Source: Bacillus sp. THAF10 (GTDB lineage Bacteria; Bacillota; Bacilli; Bacillales; Bacillaceae_I). Taken from it: a stretch of DNA of 64,000 nt. The position numbers and the translations under genes are program-made. Under the pieces are notes generated by a model. The model was not told the origin of the DNA and searched no databases. It saw only the letters and a program-made list of their open reading frames with translations. The stretch is taken from assembly GCF_009363695.1 (NCBI RefSeq), contig NZ_CP045403.1, positions 3,668,501 through 3,732,500 of the forward strand. The letters run 5' to 3'. Below, piece after piece: positions 35,994 through 43,967 of this stretch (the first letter of the stretch is position 1; each line of letters starts with the position of its first letter).

Positions 35994-36097
35994 CTAACGA
36001 AAGTTTCTTTTTTTGGCGCGTGAACTCACTTAAAGCTCCAAATCCCCGCCACAGCGCGGGTTCCCACTCCCATCAAGAACCCTATTAGACCTCCACC

Positions 36098-36220
36098 ACA
36101 AAAACTTTCCCAATATACCCTGCGAAAATAGTTGAGCGCAGTCGAATGCAATTAAGACCCCACACCATAACCTCAAAAACAAATTTTAACCAACGTTCGT
36201 TTAAAAATTACTATAGAAAC
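36098..36220 (+). repeat. Dispersed hairpin unit, type B (copy at 36.1 kb)
   Basis: CCAATATACCCTGCGAAAAT, GAGCGCAGTCGAATG, CCAACGTTCG, ACTATAGAAAC. Confidence 0.8.
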
Positions 36221-36247
36221 ATAATGAACAAAACATACTTCCAACAA

Positions 36248-36300
36248 GGGACACGGAACCTGTCCGAGACCACTGTAAAACTGAACTTGTCCCTCCGTAC
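36248..36300 (+). mobile_element. GGGAC motif interrupted by an IS1182 end-like scar
   Basis: GGGACACGGAACCTGTCC is followed by GAGACCACTGTAAAACT, closely like the ends of the IS at 4992-6702, and then GAACTTGTCCCTCCGTACC. GAACCTGTCC and GAACTTGTCC flank the insert as a near direct repeat. This looks like a leftover of a second insertion at the same target. Confidence 0.5.
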
Positions 36301-36365
36301 CATCGATTGCTATTTGGATATTTTCAACTCCTCTTTGAAATACTATTCAAAAAGGAGTTGATTAG

Positions 36366-36815
36366 ATGAAAAAATTGTTGATATTCTCAATACTTCTGAT
36401 TTCATTGTGCGCATATAACTTGCCCGTCAATGCTGAAAAGCAGCATAAACACGATTCAAAAGGAATGGAACAAGCTATCGACCATTTTATATTGGACCAG
36501 TTTACTGATGAATTAAATCAAGCAGTAACAGACTATTATAAAAAGGATACAATCAGAGTTCAATATAACTGGTGGGACAAAAATTACGATGTTGTTGAAT
36601 TAGACCAATCAGAAAAAGAGAATCAGCTAAGCCATCCTTATGTAATCAAATTTACCGTTCAAACATACGACGGAAACAAAAAAGGGCAATTAGGAACTGA
36701 TACCGTAACATTTGGAGTATCCCCTGTTCAATTTAACAAAGAATTTGATGAAAAAGATTTAGCTGCCGCTAAAGTAGAATTATTGAACTATACTCACGGT
36801 GAACCATTAAACTAA
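36366..36815 (+). CDS. Secreted DUF3888-like protein
   Basis: 149 residues: signal peptide (MKKLLIFSILLISLCAYNLP, cleavage near VNA-EK) and an exported domain with QAIDHFILDQFTDELNQAVT, DYYKKDTIRVQYNWWDKNYD and HPYVIKFTVQTYDG, typical of DUF3888 proteins of Bacillaceae. Function unknown. Ribosome site AAAAGGAG at good spacing and a strong terminator downstream indicate a single-gene transcript. Confidence 0.75.
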   Translation: MKKLLIFSILLISLCAYNLPVNAEKQHKHDSKGMEQAIDHFILDQFTDELNQAVTDYYKKDTIRVQYNWWDKNYDVVELDQSEKENQLSHPYVIKFTVQTYDGNKKGQLGTDTVTFGVSPVQFNKEFDEKDLAAAKVELLNYTHGEPLN

Positions 36816-36823
36816 AAAGGAAC

Positions 36824-36860
36824 AAAAACGCTGTGATTGTTTTAATCAACAGCGTTTTTT
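36824..36860 (+). terminator. Terminator after the DUF3888-like gene
   Basis: AACGCTGTGATT pairs with AATCAACAGCGTT, followed by TTTT. Confidence 0.9.
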
Positions 36861-36906
36861 GATGCGAATACTATTGTTGTGATTTCCTACTAAATTATCA
36901 ATGTTC

Positions 36907-37296
36907 TTACTGCTCCAAATATTTTCTAAGTGGCGTCCAGTAATTTTCCTGCCACCCTGTTTTTAAATGTTCTGCTTGCCCTTCTGGAAAACCAACATGT
37001 TCAAATACTAACAGTGTGTCTTCCCCATCTTGGTGTAGCTCAAATTTCACAAGTGAATAAACACCTGCATCCCAGTTGCCAGCACGCCATGCTTGGACGA
37101 TGCGCTCGTTCGGTACCACTTCAATCATTCTGCCTTGGATCATGCCGCCGAAAAGGGAAAATGCGCCTCCTGCAGTGGCATCGATTTCAGTAGGTGCACC
37201 TGTAACCAATCCAAACTTCTCACTGCCCGTTAAAGCTTCAAAAAGTTGTTCTGGTTTTGCATTAAATGTGATTTTATCAGTAATGGTGATTGTCAT
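36907..37296 (-). CDS. SRPBCC/AHSA1-domain protein (first)
   Basis: 129 residues from the ATG at 37296, chosen for the GGAGG seven bases before; a longer frame upstream has no ribosome site. AHSA1/CalC-type fold: ITDKITFNAKPEQLFEALTG at the start, GGAFSLFGGMIQGR in the middle, and the C-terminal helix GWQENYWTPLRKYLEQ. Such domains bind hydrophobic ligands in a deep pocket; partners and ligands are unknown. It lies in an operon with ArsR-type and SRPBCC genes. Confidence 0.85.
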   Translation of the reverse strand: MTITITDKITFNAKPEQLFEALTGSEKFGLVTGAPTEIDATAGGAFSLFGGMIQGRMIEVVPNERIVQAWRAGNWDAGVYSLVKFELHQDGEDTLLVFEHVGFPEGQAEHLKTGWQENYWTPLRKYLEQ

Positions 37297-37315
37297 AATC
37301 ATTCCTCCAATGTAG

Positions 37316-37762
37316 TTATTTTGATATGCTCCAAGGATCTGGGCCGAGGTCAATGCCTTCACCCAACTGCTTGATGCGTTCCATATAGTGGGTCCAGCCA
37401 TTATTGTTGGATGTGAGCTTTTCAACAGGGATATCATGATGGATTAGAGTCAATAGTGTTCCATTTTCCCTCGGGGTCAGGATGAACTCTACGGTGCTGG
37501 AACCTGGAGGCATGATTTCAGACCCCATCCAGCCCCAGCTCATCACTATTTTTTCATTTACAACGATTTCTTTGTATTCGCCAACTGCGATATTTTCCCC
37601 GTTGATGTCAATTCGATACTTACCTCCAACCCTTGGTTCAAGCAGGACATGTCTGCCCATCCAGCGATTCATTTTTTCCGGGTCGATAAAAAAAGAAAAT
37701 AGAGTACTAGGGCTACATTCGATAAAGATTTCCTTTCTGAGAGTATCAGTCGTTTGGCTCAT
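37316..37762 (-). CDS. SRPBCC/AHSA1-domain protein (second)
   Basis: 148 residues, AHSA1-type (IFIECSPSTLFSFFIDPEKM, then NRWMG; VGGKYRID; TLLTLIHHDIP). It overlaps the ArsR-type gene upstream by 17 bp and lies 19 bp before the other SRPBCC gene, giving a three-gene operon of a kind common in Bacillus (ArsR-SRPBCC-SRPBCC). Function unknown; a response to a lipophilic compound is plausible. Confidence 0.85.
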   Translation of the reverse strand: MSQTTDTLRKEIFIECSPSTLFSFFIDPEKMNRWMGRHVLLEPRVGGKYRIDINGENIAVGEYKEIVVNEKIVMSWGWMGSEIMPPGSSTVEFILTPRENGTLLTLIHHDIPVEKLTSNNNGWTHYMERIKQLGEGIDLGPDPWSISK

Positions 37763-38069
37763 GCTTCTTCCTTTCTTCCGCTTCTGCAGCTTCTTTTAAT
37801 AGTTGCAAGCTGTTGTCCCAGAATTGGTCGATGTAGTTTTTGATATCCGTGAATCCTTCTCTCCTCACTCGATAGTATCGTTTCGTTCCTTCCTTTCGGA
37901 GTGTGACAAGACCGGATTGCTCCAGGACCTTGAGATGTTGGGATATGGCAGGAGGAGAGATATCAAAATTGGATGCGATCTCCGTTGACGTAAGCTCCTT
38001 ATCCCGTAACAAAGCTAAAATTTGACGGCGGGTAGGTACAGACAATGAATGAATGGTAGATTGAATCAT
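37746..38069 (-). CDS. ArsR-family winged-helix repressor
   Basis: 107 residues. Winged helix: SVPTRRQILALLRDKELTST, EIASNFDISPPAISQHLKVL, then EQSGLVTLRKEGTKRYYRV. The metal-binding Cys motif of the ArsR/SmtB subgroup is absent, so it belongs to the AHSA1-associated subgroup without metal sensing. Probably represses its own operon through the AATTAAG-rich site in the promoter upstream. Confidence 0.9.
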   Translation of the reverse strand: MIQSTIHSLSVPTRRQILALLRDKELTSTEIASNFDISPPAISQHLKVLEQSGLVTLRKEGTKRYYRVRREGFTDIKNYIDQFWDNSLQLLKEAAEAEERKKHEPND

Positions 38070-38104
38070 GTCTATAATTTAGCACACGCTTAATTAAGTG
38101 TCAA
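38070..38104 (-). promoter_or_regulatory. Promoter and operator of the ArsR-SRPBCC operon
   Basis: Minus strand TTGACA (38104-38099), 17 bp, TAAATT (38081-38076). The spacer contains ACTTAATTAAGC, palindromic over CTTAATTAAG, positioned to block polymerase. Confidence 0.6.
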
Positions 38105-38253
38105 CTTAATATTAGGAGGGTTTCATTTCTATTGTTTCCTTTTTACCCATTAAAATCCTCCCTGTTAAACCGCGAACAAACCTGTCTTCAATAAAAGTAA
38201 TGTCCAAGCCCCCATTCTCATAGACTTAGAGTAAAAGAAGGGAGCTGGTCTCA

Positions 38254-38616
38254 ATGCTGGAATGGAGTGCTATTATTGCAGCCGTCGCGTTTACCATTCT
38301 TGTCATCTATTTGATCATGACATTAAGAAAAGTAATGACAACACTTGCCGAAACGGAAAAGGCGCTGTCTGATGCACGGACAGCCGTAAACGGAATAACA
38401 GAGGAAGCCGAGGATTTACTTCATAACGCCAACCAAATTTCTGACGATGTAAAAGGAAAAATGAAAGCCGTTGAACCTTTAATCGAGTCCGCTCATGATG
38501 TAGGCGATATGATGCACCATGTAACAAGCGAGATAAAGAGAACGGCTATACAAAAGAAACCACCAAAAACCATTCATACACAGGAAAGCAAGCCAGTCCA
38601 GATTAGATTGAAGTAA
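38254..38616 (+). CDS. DUF948 (YtxG-like) membrane protein
   Basis: 120 residues with one N-terminal membrane helix (about 5-24, AIIAAVAFTILVIYLIMTLR) and a long heptad-rich coiled coil (ALSDARTAVNGITEEAEDLL), then a basic tail (KKPPKTIHTQESKPVQIRLK). General-stress proteins of the YtxG type share this layout. Ribosome site AAGGGAG. The last codons plus terminator form a unit copied at 19.7 and 27.1 kb. Confidence 0.8.
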   Translation: MLEWSAIIAAVAFTILVIYLIMTLRKVMTTLAETEKALSDARTAVNGITEEAEDLLHNANQISDDVKGKMKAVEPLIESAHDVGDMMHHVTSEIKRTAIQKKPPKTIHTQESKPVQIRLK

Positions 38617-38622
38617 GAGAAA

Positions 38623-38675
38623 GAGGAGTAAAGGTAGCAGATGCATGGTTCTCTGCTTTCTTTACTCCTCTTTTT
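38623..38675 (+). terminator. Terminator after the DUF948 gene (third copy of the GAGGGGTAAAG repeat)
   Basis: GAGGAGTAAAG pairs with CTTTACTCCTC (38660-38670), then TTTTT. The inner loop differs from the other two copies, which are more alike. Confidence 0.85.
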
Positions 38676-38944
38676 GTAAATTGGTCTAACGTTTACACTA
38701 TTATTCGAATGGTTGATGTTCCACGTAACCTTACTGCTTGTTTTTGAGTTTGTGGGAAGTAAAGTAAGATAGAATTGGCCTATATAACGGTCTTTCTAAA
38801 ACCGATCTAAATGCCTGTCCCTTTCTACCTCCCCTTCTTCTCTTCACAAAACTTTCGACAAAAGCCCCCACATTCCTGCAAACAACAAACAAATAAAAGA
38901 GGCACAACAACACGTGCCCCAAACACACCCCACCATTCACCTTG

Positions 38945-38980
38945 CCTTCGACAAACTTCGGGGAGTCACTGTGACCAGAA
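38945..38980 (+). repeat. CTTCGACAAACTTCGG / GTCACTGTGAC repeat, partial
   Basis: CTTCGACAAACTTCGGGGAG followed by TCACTGTGACCAGA, without the hairpin arm seen in the copies at 39.6, 45.6 and 46.9 kb. Confidence 0.7.
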
Positions 38981-39070
38981 TTCATTCCTAAAATAATACC
39001 AAAAAAGGAATTAAAATCCATATGTAAGTATGATAGAATGACATTAATTCTGAAACAGGGGGAGTTATTA

Positions 39071-39268
39071 ATGAATCAGATTACTGAAGAAAGTTGGAAT
39101 AATTTAATCAATAAAGTTGGAGGTATTGGGGATAAAACACAAAGCCAATTAGTTCAGCTGCAAGGACATATTAGTCATTTGACAGATACACTTTTTATCA
39201 CTAACATTATTTTAGCTCTTATTGCAGTTACATATTTATTTTCTACCATAATGAAATTTAAGAAATAA
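39071..39268 (+). CDS. Small membrane protein (65 residues)
   Basis: The ATG at 39071 follows GGGGGAG; an upstream in-frame start is unsupported. A polar N-terminal half (ESWNNLINKVGGIGDKTQSQ) precedes one helix (ITNIILALIAVTYLFSTIM) and a KFKK end. Unknown function. A good terminator follows. Confidence 0.6.
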   Translation: MNQITEESWNNLINKVGGIGDKTQSQLVQLQGHISHLTDTLFITNIILALIAVTYLFSTIMKFKK

Positions 39269-39302
39269 GATTGTTAAACGACATTTCTTATCAAACATAA
39301 TC

Positions 39303-39347
39303 GCCCATCATTTTAATATTAATTAAAAATGATGGGCTGTTTTATTT
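39303..39347 (+). terminator. Terminator after the small membrane protein gene
   Basis: GCCCATCATTTT pairs with AAAATGATGGGC, followed by TGTTTTATTT. Confidence 0.85.
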
Positions 39348-39372
39348 AGTATACCAACACCGTTACACCAAT

Positions 39373-39399
39373 AAAAAAGCATTAGCCTAAGCTAATGCC
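39373..39399 (-). terminator. Minus-strand terminator after the relic at 39.4 kb
   Basis: Minus strand GGCATTAGC with GCTAATGC around TTAG, then TTTTTT. Confidence 0.8.
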
Positions 39400-39420
39400 A
39401 TTTTATACTTTTTTCTTCAA

Positions 39421-39555
39421 TCTAATTCAAATCGAAAACGATTTCTTATCATTTGGTTAATTTGCTTATTTGAAGATGATATCAGCATATTTGCTTTAAT
39501 ATAATTAAAATCATATTGATTCAGCACTTCTATAAACAAATTTGAGCTAAACAGT
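39421..39555 (-). pseudogene. C-terminal relic of an unknown gene
   Basis: The minus strand keeps about 44 codons (EVLNQYDFNYIKANMLISSS, NKQINQMIRNRFRFELD) before a stop and a proper terminator. The 5' side runs directly into the repeat arm at 39549, which seems to have replaced the rest of the gene. Protein not recognised. Confidence 0.45.
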
Positions 39556-39636
39556 GATTCGGAGAGTCCTATTATTAAACCCAAGTCCTATTTCCTTCGA
39601 CAAACTTCGGGGGGGCACTGTGACTAGACTTTTGCA
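39549..39636 (+). repeat. GGAGAGTCC arm plus CTTCGACAAACTTCGG repeat
   Basis: CTAAACAGTGATTCGGAGAG, then TCCTATT and, after 25 bp, TTCCTTCGACAAACTTCGG, a C-rich spacer and CACTGTGACTAGAC. The left arm of the hairpin is missing here. Confidence 0.7.
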
Positions 39637-39735
39637 TCTAAAGTTCGTATATTCTCTTTTTGAAACACCACCTCGACCGGAGGCTTCAGTGCTTTTAACA
39701 TACGCACCGTCTCCAAAACCGCCGTGAGGACGTAT
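39630..39735 (-). pseudogene. Serine-recombinase fragment
   Basis: One minus-strand frame reads TVRMLKALKPPVEVVFQKEN, followed by IRTLDAK, matching the region of large serine recombinases with VEVYFEKENIxTLDSKGE. No start, HTH or catalytic Ser region remains. It abuts the CTTCGACAAACTTCGG repeat. Confidence 0.5.
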
Positions 39736-39929
39736 GGATAAAAATTTTAATATATAAATAGATAATATCTTGCCCTATTCTTACTTTGAACAATTAAAAA
39801 AGCCCCCACCAATTAAGGTAGTAGGCCACTAATGACGAGTTCCTTCTATATTAAACTTAAAACATTAATGCCCTGCCTTATGATAGTTACCGTATCCAGT
39901 AGCTTTTGTATTAAAAAACGACCCTACGT

Positions 39930-40391
39930 TTAGTTAAAAAACCTAGACAGTAATGGTTTATAAACTTTGCAAAATTGGATACTAATTGTACCATCTTCAG
40001 TTCTTCCCTCTACTTCAAATTGGAAATCCGAACCTAGTTCTTTTTTAAACTTTTTGTAAAGACGAGAAGTCTCCAAGAAACTAGTATCATTGAGTTCCCT
40101 TTTTATATTATGAAAATCAAAATCAACAAGCAGATAGTTTTCTTCTTTGTCGTTAATTACTTCGATATATTTTTCATGGTCTACTTCTTCTAAGGAAGAG
40201 CGTAATTTGTAGTTACATCTAAAAGATGGTAAGTAACTTTCATTTAATGATGCTTTAACTTTTCTTTTAATCGTTTCAGGTGGATTAACTTTAAAGAAAC
40301 ATTCAATGAACTGGTTTTTCAAGTGTTCCCTTTTTACTTCCTCCTTTCTTTTTTTATTCTTATTGAACTTTTCAATATCTTTAAAAACCAT
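39930..40391 (-). CDS. Hypothetical protein, 153 residues
   Basis: ATG at 40391 after AAGGAGGGAGATAT; the 13 codons before it are dismissed. Lys/Glu-rich and probably soluble (FKDIEKFNKNKKRKEEVKRE), with a later segment VEGRTEDGTISIQFCKVY. No family recognised. It is transcribed away from the P63C gene and sits at the edge of an accessory segment. Confidence 0.55.
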   Translation of the reverse strand: MVFKDIEKFNKNKKRKEEVKREHLKNQFIECFFKVNPPETIKRKVKASLNESYLPSFRCNYKLRSSLEEVDHEKYIEVINDKEENYLLVDFDFHNIKRELNDTSFLETSRLYKKFKKELGSDFQFEVEGRTEDGTISIQFCKVYKPLLSRFFN

Positions 40392-40569
40392 ATATCTCCC
40401 TCCTTCATAATTACTTATGTTGTTTGACAAATCGGTATTCGTCTAAAGAATAAAATCGGTCGACTTCATTGTATCTATTCATTTTGTTTTACGATCTCCC
40501 CTTCACCCTCTATTTCTTCTATTTTTAGTTATATTGTTCAACTTCACCCCATAAGATGGAAATACAGAC

Positions 40570-41757
40570 ATGGTCCAGCTTTTTCAACTTAATAATAAAA
40601 AGTTGGACCATCAAGAAGGGGGCCATTTCACAATGGATGTGCAAAACTACCACTTAGTTAATCGATGCTTAAAAATGCCACATGCAAATATGGTAGGTTA
40701 CTTCAAAATCAATAAGGAAGTCATTTACTGTGCGTTAGGAGAGAACGAAAAAGTTTATTTTGATACGCAGCAAAAGGAACTAGTTGAAAAGTATATTACA
40801 GAGATAAATAAGGATAGTTTTGTCGAATTACCTAGAGCGGTTGTTAACGATTCAGAATTCCGGATTGGAGAGACAAAGTTAGTATGTAGCGTCTTAAATG
40901 ACGGGAGAAGGGTTATTAAAGATACTAGTCTCTTTCCAGCACTAGACCGTAGCAGAAAAGGGGAAAAAAGAATTGATGGTTTCCCTGCAATAATAGGTTC
41001 AAAGGCTTTAGCCGAATTATTTAACAAACTATACCCAAACCAGGTCGATATTATCAGTCCATTTGACGTTGCACAATTTAATGGAAGAACGGGAAAGTGG
41101 TATGATGCAAACGTGCTCCCTATTATTTGTGACCTATACATGGAAGCAGAAAAAGAGAAATTGATTACTCCCAGCCAAGAACATGTGCTTAAAAAAGCAA
41201 AAATCTTGCTAAGATCTTTGGCTAAAGTCGGAATAACTGCACTTATTGATGAGGCAACTAATTACCAAGAAGTACGTGGGAAAGATGAACTACAATTGTT
41301 ACTAGAAAAGTTCATATCTAACGAATTACGCCCATATTCTGCTGAATTCCCGCATGAATATTTCGAGCAATTATTTAGACTATATGGTTTACCCTATGAT
41401 CCGACAACAAACAAAAGACCTAGGTATTTTGCACAATTTAATATAAAATACGTTTACGAATTATTACCACCAACTGTTTGGGAAAAACTTGACGAAATGA
41501 ACCCGGTTATAAGAATTGATGGAACAAGCCGTTATTATCGTAAGTATCGTATTCACCAATACTTAACTGAAGATAAAGGGCTTCGCTTTTTAAGAGAGCA
41601 TTTACAATCCTTAATACCAGTTATGAAACTATCAAAAGACATAGATGATTTTAGAGCAAACTTCAACGCTGTATTTGCTGACAAAATTAAATCTATAAAT
41701 CGGATGAAAGAAGAACAAGAGTACCAACTATCATTTTCTAAAAATAAAGAGGATTAA
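40570..41757 (+). CDS. P63C-domain protein (phage-associated)
   Basis: 395 residues; a downstream ATG at 40633 after GGGGG is an alternative start. The central part GITALIDEATNYQEVRGKDE, followed by ELRPYSAEFPHEYFEQLFRL, is the P63C domain, found in phage and plasmid proteins. The first 150 residues are a less conserved domain (VGYFKINKEVIYCALG). Function not known. It precedes a small Cys-rich gene by 10 bp. Phage origin is likely; no other phage genes surround it. Confidence 0.75.
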   Translation: MVQLFQLNNKKLDHQEGGHFTMDVQNYHLVNRCLKMPHANMVGYFKINKEVIYCALGENEKVYFDTQQKELVEKYITEINKDSFVELPRAVVNDSEFRIGETKLVCSVLNDGRRVIKDTSLFPALDRSRKGEKRIDGFPAIIGSKALAELFNKLYPNQVDIISPFDVAQFNGRTGKWYDANVLPIICDLYMEAEKEKLITPSQEHVLKKAKILLRSLAKVGITALIDEATNYQEVRGKDELQLLLEKFISNELRPYSAEFPHEYFEQLFRLYGLPYDPTTNKRPRYFAQFNIKYVYELLPPTVWEKLDEMNPVIRIDGTSRYYRKYRIHQYLTEDKGLRFLREHLQSLIPVMKLSKDIDDFRANFNAVFADKIKSINRMKEEQEYQLSFSKNKED

Positions 41758-41767
41758 CTTTTTAGCT

Positions 41768-41998
41768 ATGCTCTTTTTAAAACAACCCACCACAAAGGCT
41801 AATATTACTGATCCAAAGGTTAGAGAAGAACATAAACGTGCATTAAAAACAAATGCATCAGATGAAAAAACTGGCTCTAGTTCAACTTGTACCGTTTGCA
41901 ATATACCTGTTTCTGATAAAGTAAAGACTTATTGCTTATCAAACAATAAGTTTAAAGGTAAAATTTATTGCTATGACCATCAAAAATCTGTCCGTTAG
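41768..41998 (+). CDS. Small Cys-rich (zinc-binding?) protein, 76 residues
   Basis: No ribosome site; start 10 bp after the P63C stop, so translational coupling is possible. C-x-x-C, a later Cys and C-x-x-H (STCTVCNIPV, KTYCLSNN, YCYDHQ) would bind one zinc. The first 35 residues are polar and probably disordered. Unrecognised. Confidence 0.5.
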   Translation: MLFLKQPTTKANITDPKVREEHKRALKTNASDEKTGSSSTCTVCNIPVSDKVKTYCLSNNKFKGKIYCYDHQKSVR

Positions 41999-42071
41999 AC
42001 TCTAATTTAATGACATGCACGAAAGTAGCAAATACTTTACAACACACAAAAGCACCCAATTGGGTGCTAGC

Positions 42072-42620
42072 TTATTTTGAGAATACATCATTAAAATGAT
42101 CTTTGTTCTCCTTTATCTTTTGTAGCTCGCTATTCTTCTTCCTTTTCTTTTCTTCATCAATAATTGTTTCAACCTTTTGTATAAGGTTATTGACCTCTTT
42201 AGTAATATGTTCACACCATGGTCCTTTATGCTTCCATTTAACTTCTAATGCATTAGCTAGGTTATCGTTTTTTCGGGTAATAAGTATTTCGTCATGATTT
42301 GTTATTCCATAATCCATCTCCGGTGACTCATATACTTCAAATTCTTTTTCCTTATCAAAAACAGTTATATGAATCCATACAGATTCATACTTCCGATCAA
42401 TAATTTTATCTCTTTCTAATATCTTAAAGTTATCAAATTTCAAAGTTGTTTCCTGCCAGATTCCAGAACTATCAAATTCTAAATCTAATCGTCCTGCCCC
42501 TTTATTAAATAATTCAATAATTTTATGAACCATTAATTTTTCTTGAGGTTTCTCAGGAGCTTTAGGTATTGTGTTCTCAACTACTTTTGTTCTTTTATCT
42601 TTCCTTAAAAATTTAAACAT
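42072..42620 (-). CDS. Hypothetical protein, 182 residues
   Basis: ATG at 42620 follows AAAGGCGG. A basic N-terminus (MFKFLRKDKRTK), a central mixed domain with many acidic residues (FEVYESPEMDYGITNHDEIL) and a long Lys/Glu helix at the end (IDEEKKRKKNSELQKIKENK). No membrane segment and no recognised family. It follows the HNH endonuclease gene on the same strand. Confidence 0.55.
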   Translation of the reverse strand: MFKFLRKDKRTKVVENTIPKAPEKPQEKLMVHKIIELFNKGAGRLDLEFDSSGIWQETTLKFDNFKILERDKIIDRKYESVWIHITVFDKEKEFEVYESPEMDYGITNHDEILITRKNDNLANALEVKWKHKGPWCEHITKEVNNLIQKVETIIDEEKKRKKNSELQKIKENKDHFNDVFSK

Positions 42621-42741
42621 ATGATTCCGCCTTTCAAAATTAACTTGTATTAATTTATATGGCGGATTCATTGTAGGTATAACAGTTTATTCCAATTCCT
42701 TCTCCAAACCTTCAATACACCCGAACTAGCGCATGGGTTTA

Positions 42742-43887
42742 TTAAGACTTTATTGAAATCTGACTTTGTATGATTTCCTTTAATTCACCCACTGACAGAA
42801 CCTTTTCTCTTTTTCGGTGCAGCATTCGATGACAATTAGGGCAAACTGGTACTAAATCATTTTCAGCATCAATTTCAATTGCTCCGTCTAACGTACTTAA
42901 GGGCTTTACATGATGAATCTCAATAAAATCTTTTCCAAGTTCACCATAAACCTCTTCAAACTTAAAGTCACATACGGCACATTGAGTTCCGTGGATCTCG
43001 ATAGCATTCAGACGGTTTTTCGATTTACGCTCATAACGATTCCCATAGTATTGTTTTACTTCTCCGTCTTTATAGCTTGATGCATATTGCTGCTTCTCCA
43101 TTTCTACATCATGCTTTACTATATTTCGGAGCCTTTTGGTATCCATTTTATTATATAGGGCCTCAAGATCGACTCTTGGCTCTTTATCCCAAGGTGTATC
43201 TTTTAAGCGATCCTGCTTGTAATGCACCATACTAATATCATTAATATTAACCATTGGGTTGTGCTCAAATAAAAGCTCAAATCCCTTTTTCTTACTAGGT
43301 GTAAGCAGCTGTTTTGAATCCTTGTTTTCTAAAGTATGCTTACTTACTTCCTGATGGTTTTCCAATACCACAACCTGATACTGATAGGGACCAACAGTTG
43401 CTGTTTCAAGGAACATTTTTAGTGTTAAAATGTAATACCTTGTCTCATCACCTATTACATATGATGTATCTGATAATCGTTCATTCAGATCTTCTTTTGA
43501 AAATATGCTTACATTGTTACTCCCTTTATTTGTTGGTTTATTATCTAAGTATTCGTCCCAATCACAACTGAAAACGGCCTCTTTTTGTTTATTAAAAAAA
43601 TCTTCCCATTCCGAATGAGGTAAGTCTATGTAACCCATCTTTGAAGCTACCCAAGTAAAAAAGCCTTCTCCTGGAAGTTGTGTTTGTTGATTAACAACAA
43701 TTGCAGAAAGCGGTGGAAAACCTTTCTTTATGCACCTTAATGAAATTTCACCTAAAGGTTCATTTAATTTAATTGGTGAGATTATCCCGCCAATTTCTCT
43801 ACTTAATCTGCTATATTCAATAACCTGATTTTTAACTGCCGATGATACTAGAACTTCTTTTATTCTATTTAACAGTTTTTCATTCAT
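42742..43887 (-). CDS. HNH endonuclease, restriction-like
   Basis: 381 residues from the ATG at 43887 (GTGAGGGATACT ribosome site; a TTG upstream is dismissed). C-terminal HNH domain (about 310-365): CAVCDF, IEIHHVKPLS, DLVPVCPNCHRMLH, with both zinc-binding Cys pairs and the catalytic His. N-terminal 100 residues (IGGIISPIKLNEPLGEISLR, then PPLSAIVV) resemble a specificity domain seen in McrA-like or stand-alone HNH nucleases. It probably cuts modified or foreign DNA, so it may be a defence gene; no methylase is seen nearby. Confidence 0.8.
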   Translation of the reverse strand: MNEKLLNRIKEVLVSSAVKNQVIEYSRLSREIGGIISPIKLNEPLGEISLRCIKKGFPPLSAIVVNQQTQLPGEGFFTWVASKMGYIDLPHSEWEDFFNKQKEAVFSCDWDEYLDNKPTNKGSNNVSIFSKEDLNERLSDTSYVIGDETRYYILTLKMFLETATVGPYQYQVVVLENHQEVSKHTLENKDSKQLLTPSKKKGFELLFEHNPMVNINDISMVHYKQDRLKDTPWDKEPRVDLEALYNKMDTKRLRNIVKHDVEMEKQQYASSYKDGEVKQYYGNRYERKSKNRLNAIEIHGTQCAVCDFKFEEVYGELGKDFIEIHHVKPLSTLDGAIEIDAENDLVPVCPNCHRMLHRKREKVLSVGELKEIIQSQISIKS

Positions 43888-43967
43888 AGTATCCCTCACA
43901 AATTTTTTATAATTTCTCAATCTACAAATCCTATTTTAACAAAATATGTATACTGCTAAATATAAAA

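Noticed and set aside
38731..39021. A 96-codon minus-strand frame
   Set aside because: No ribosome site, low-complexity basic protein, and its first third is made of the CTTCGACAAACTTCGG repeat.
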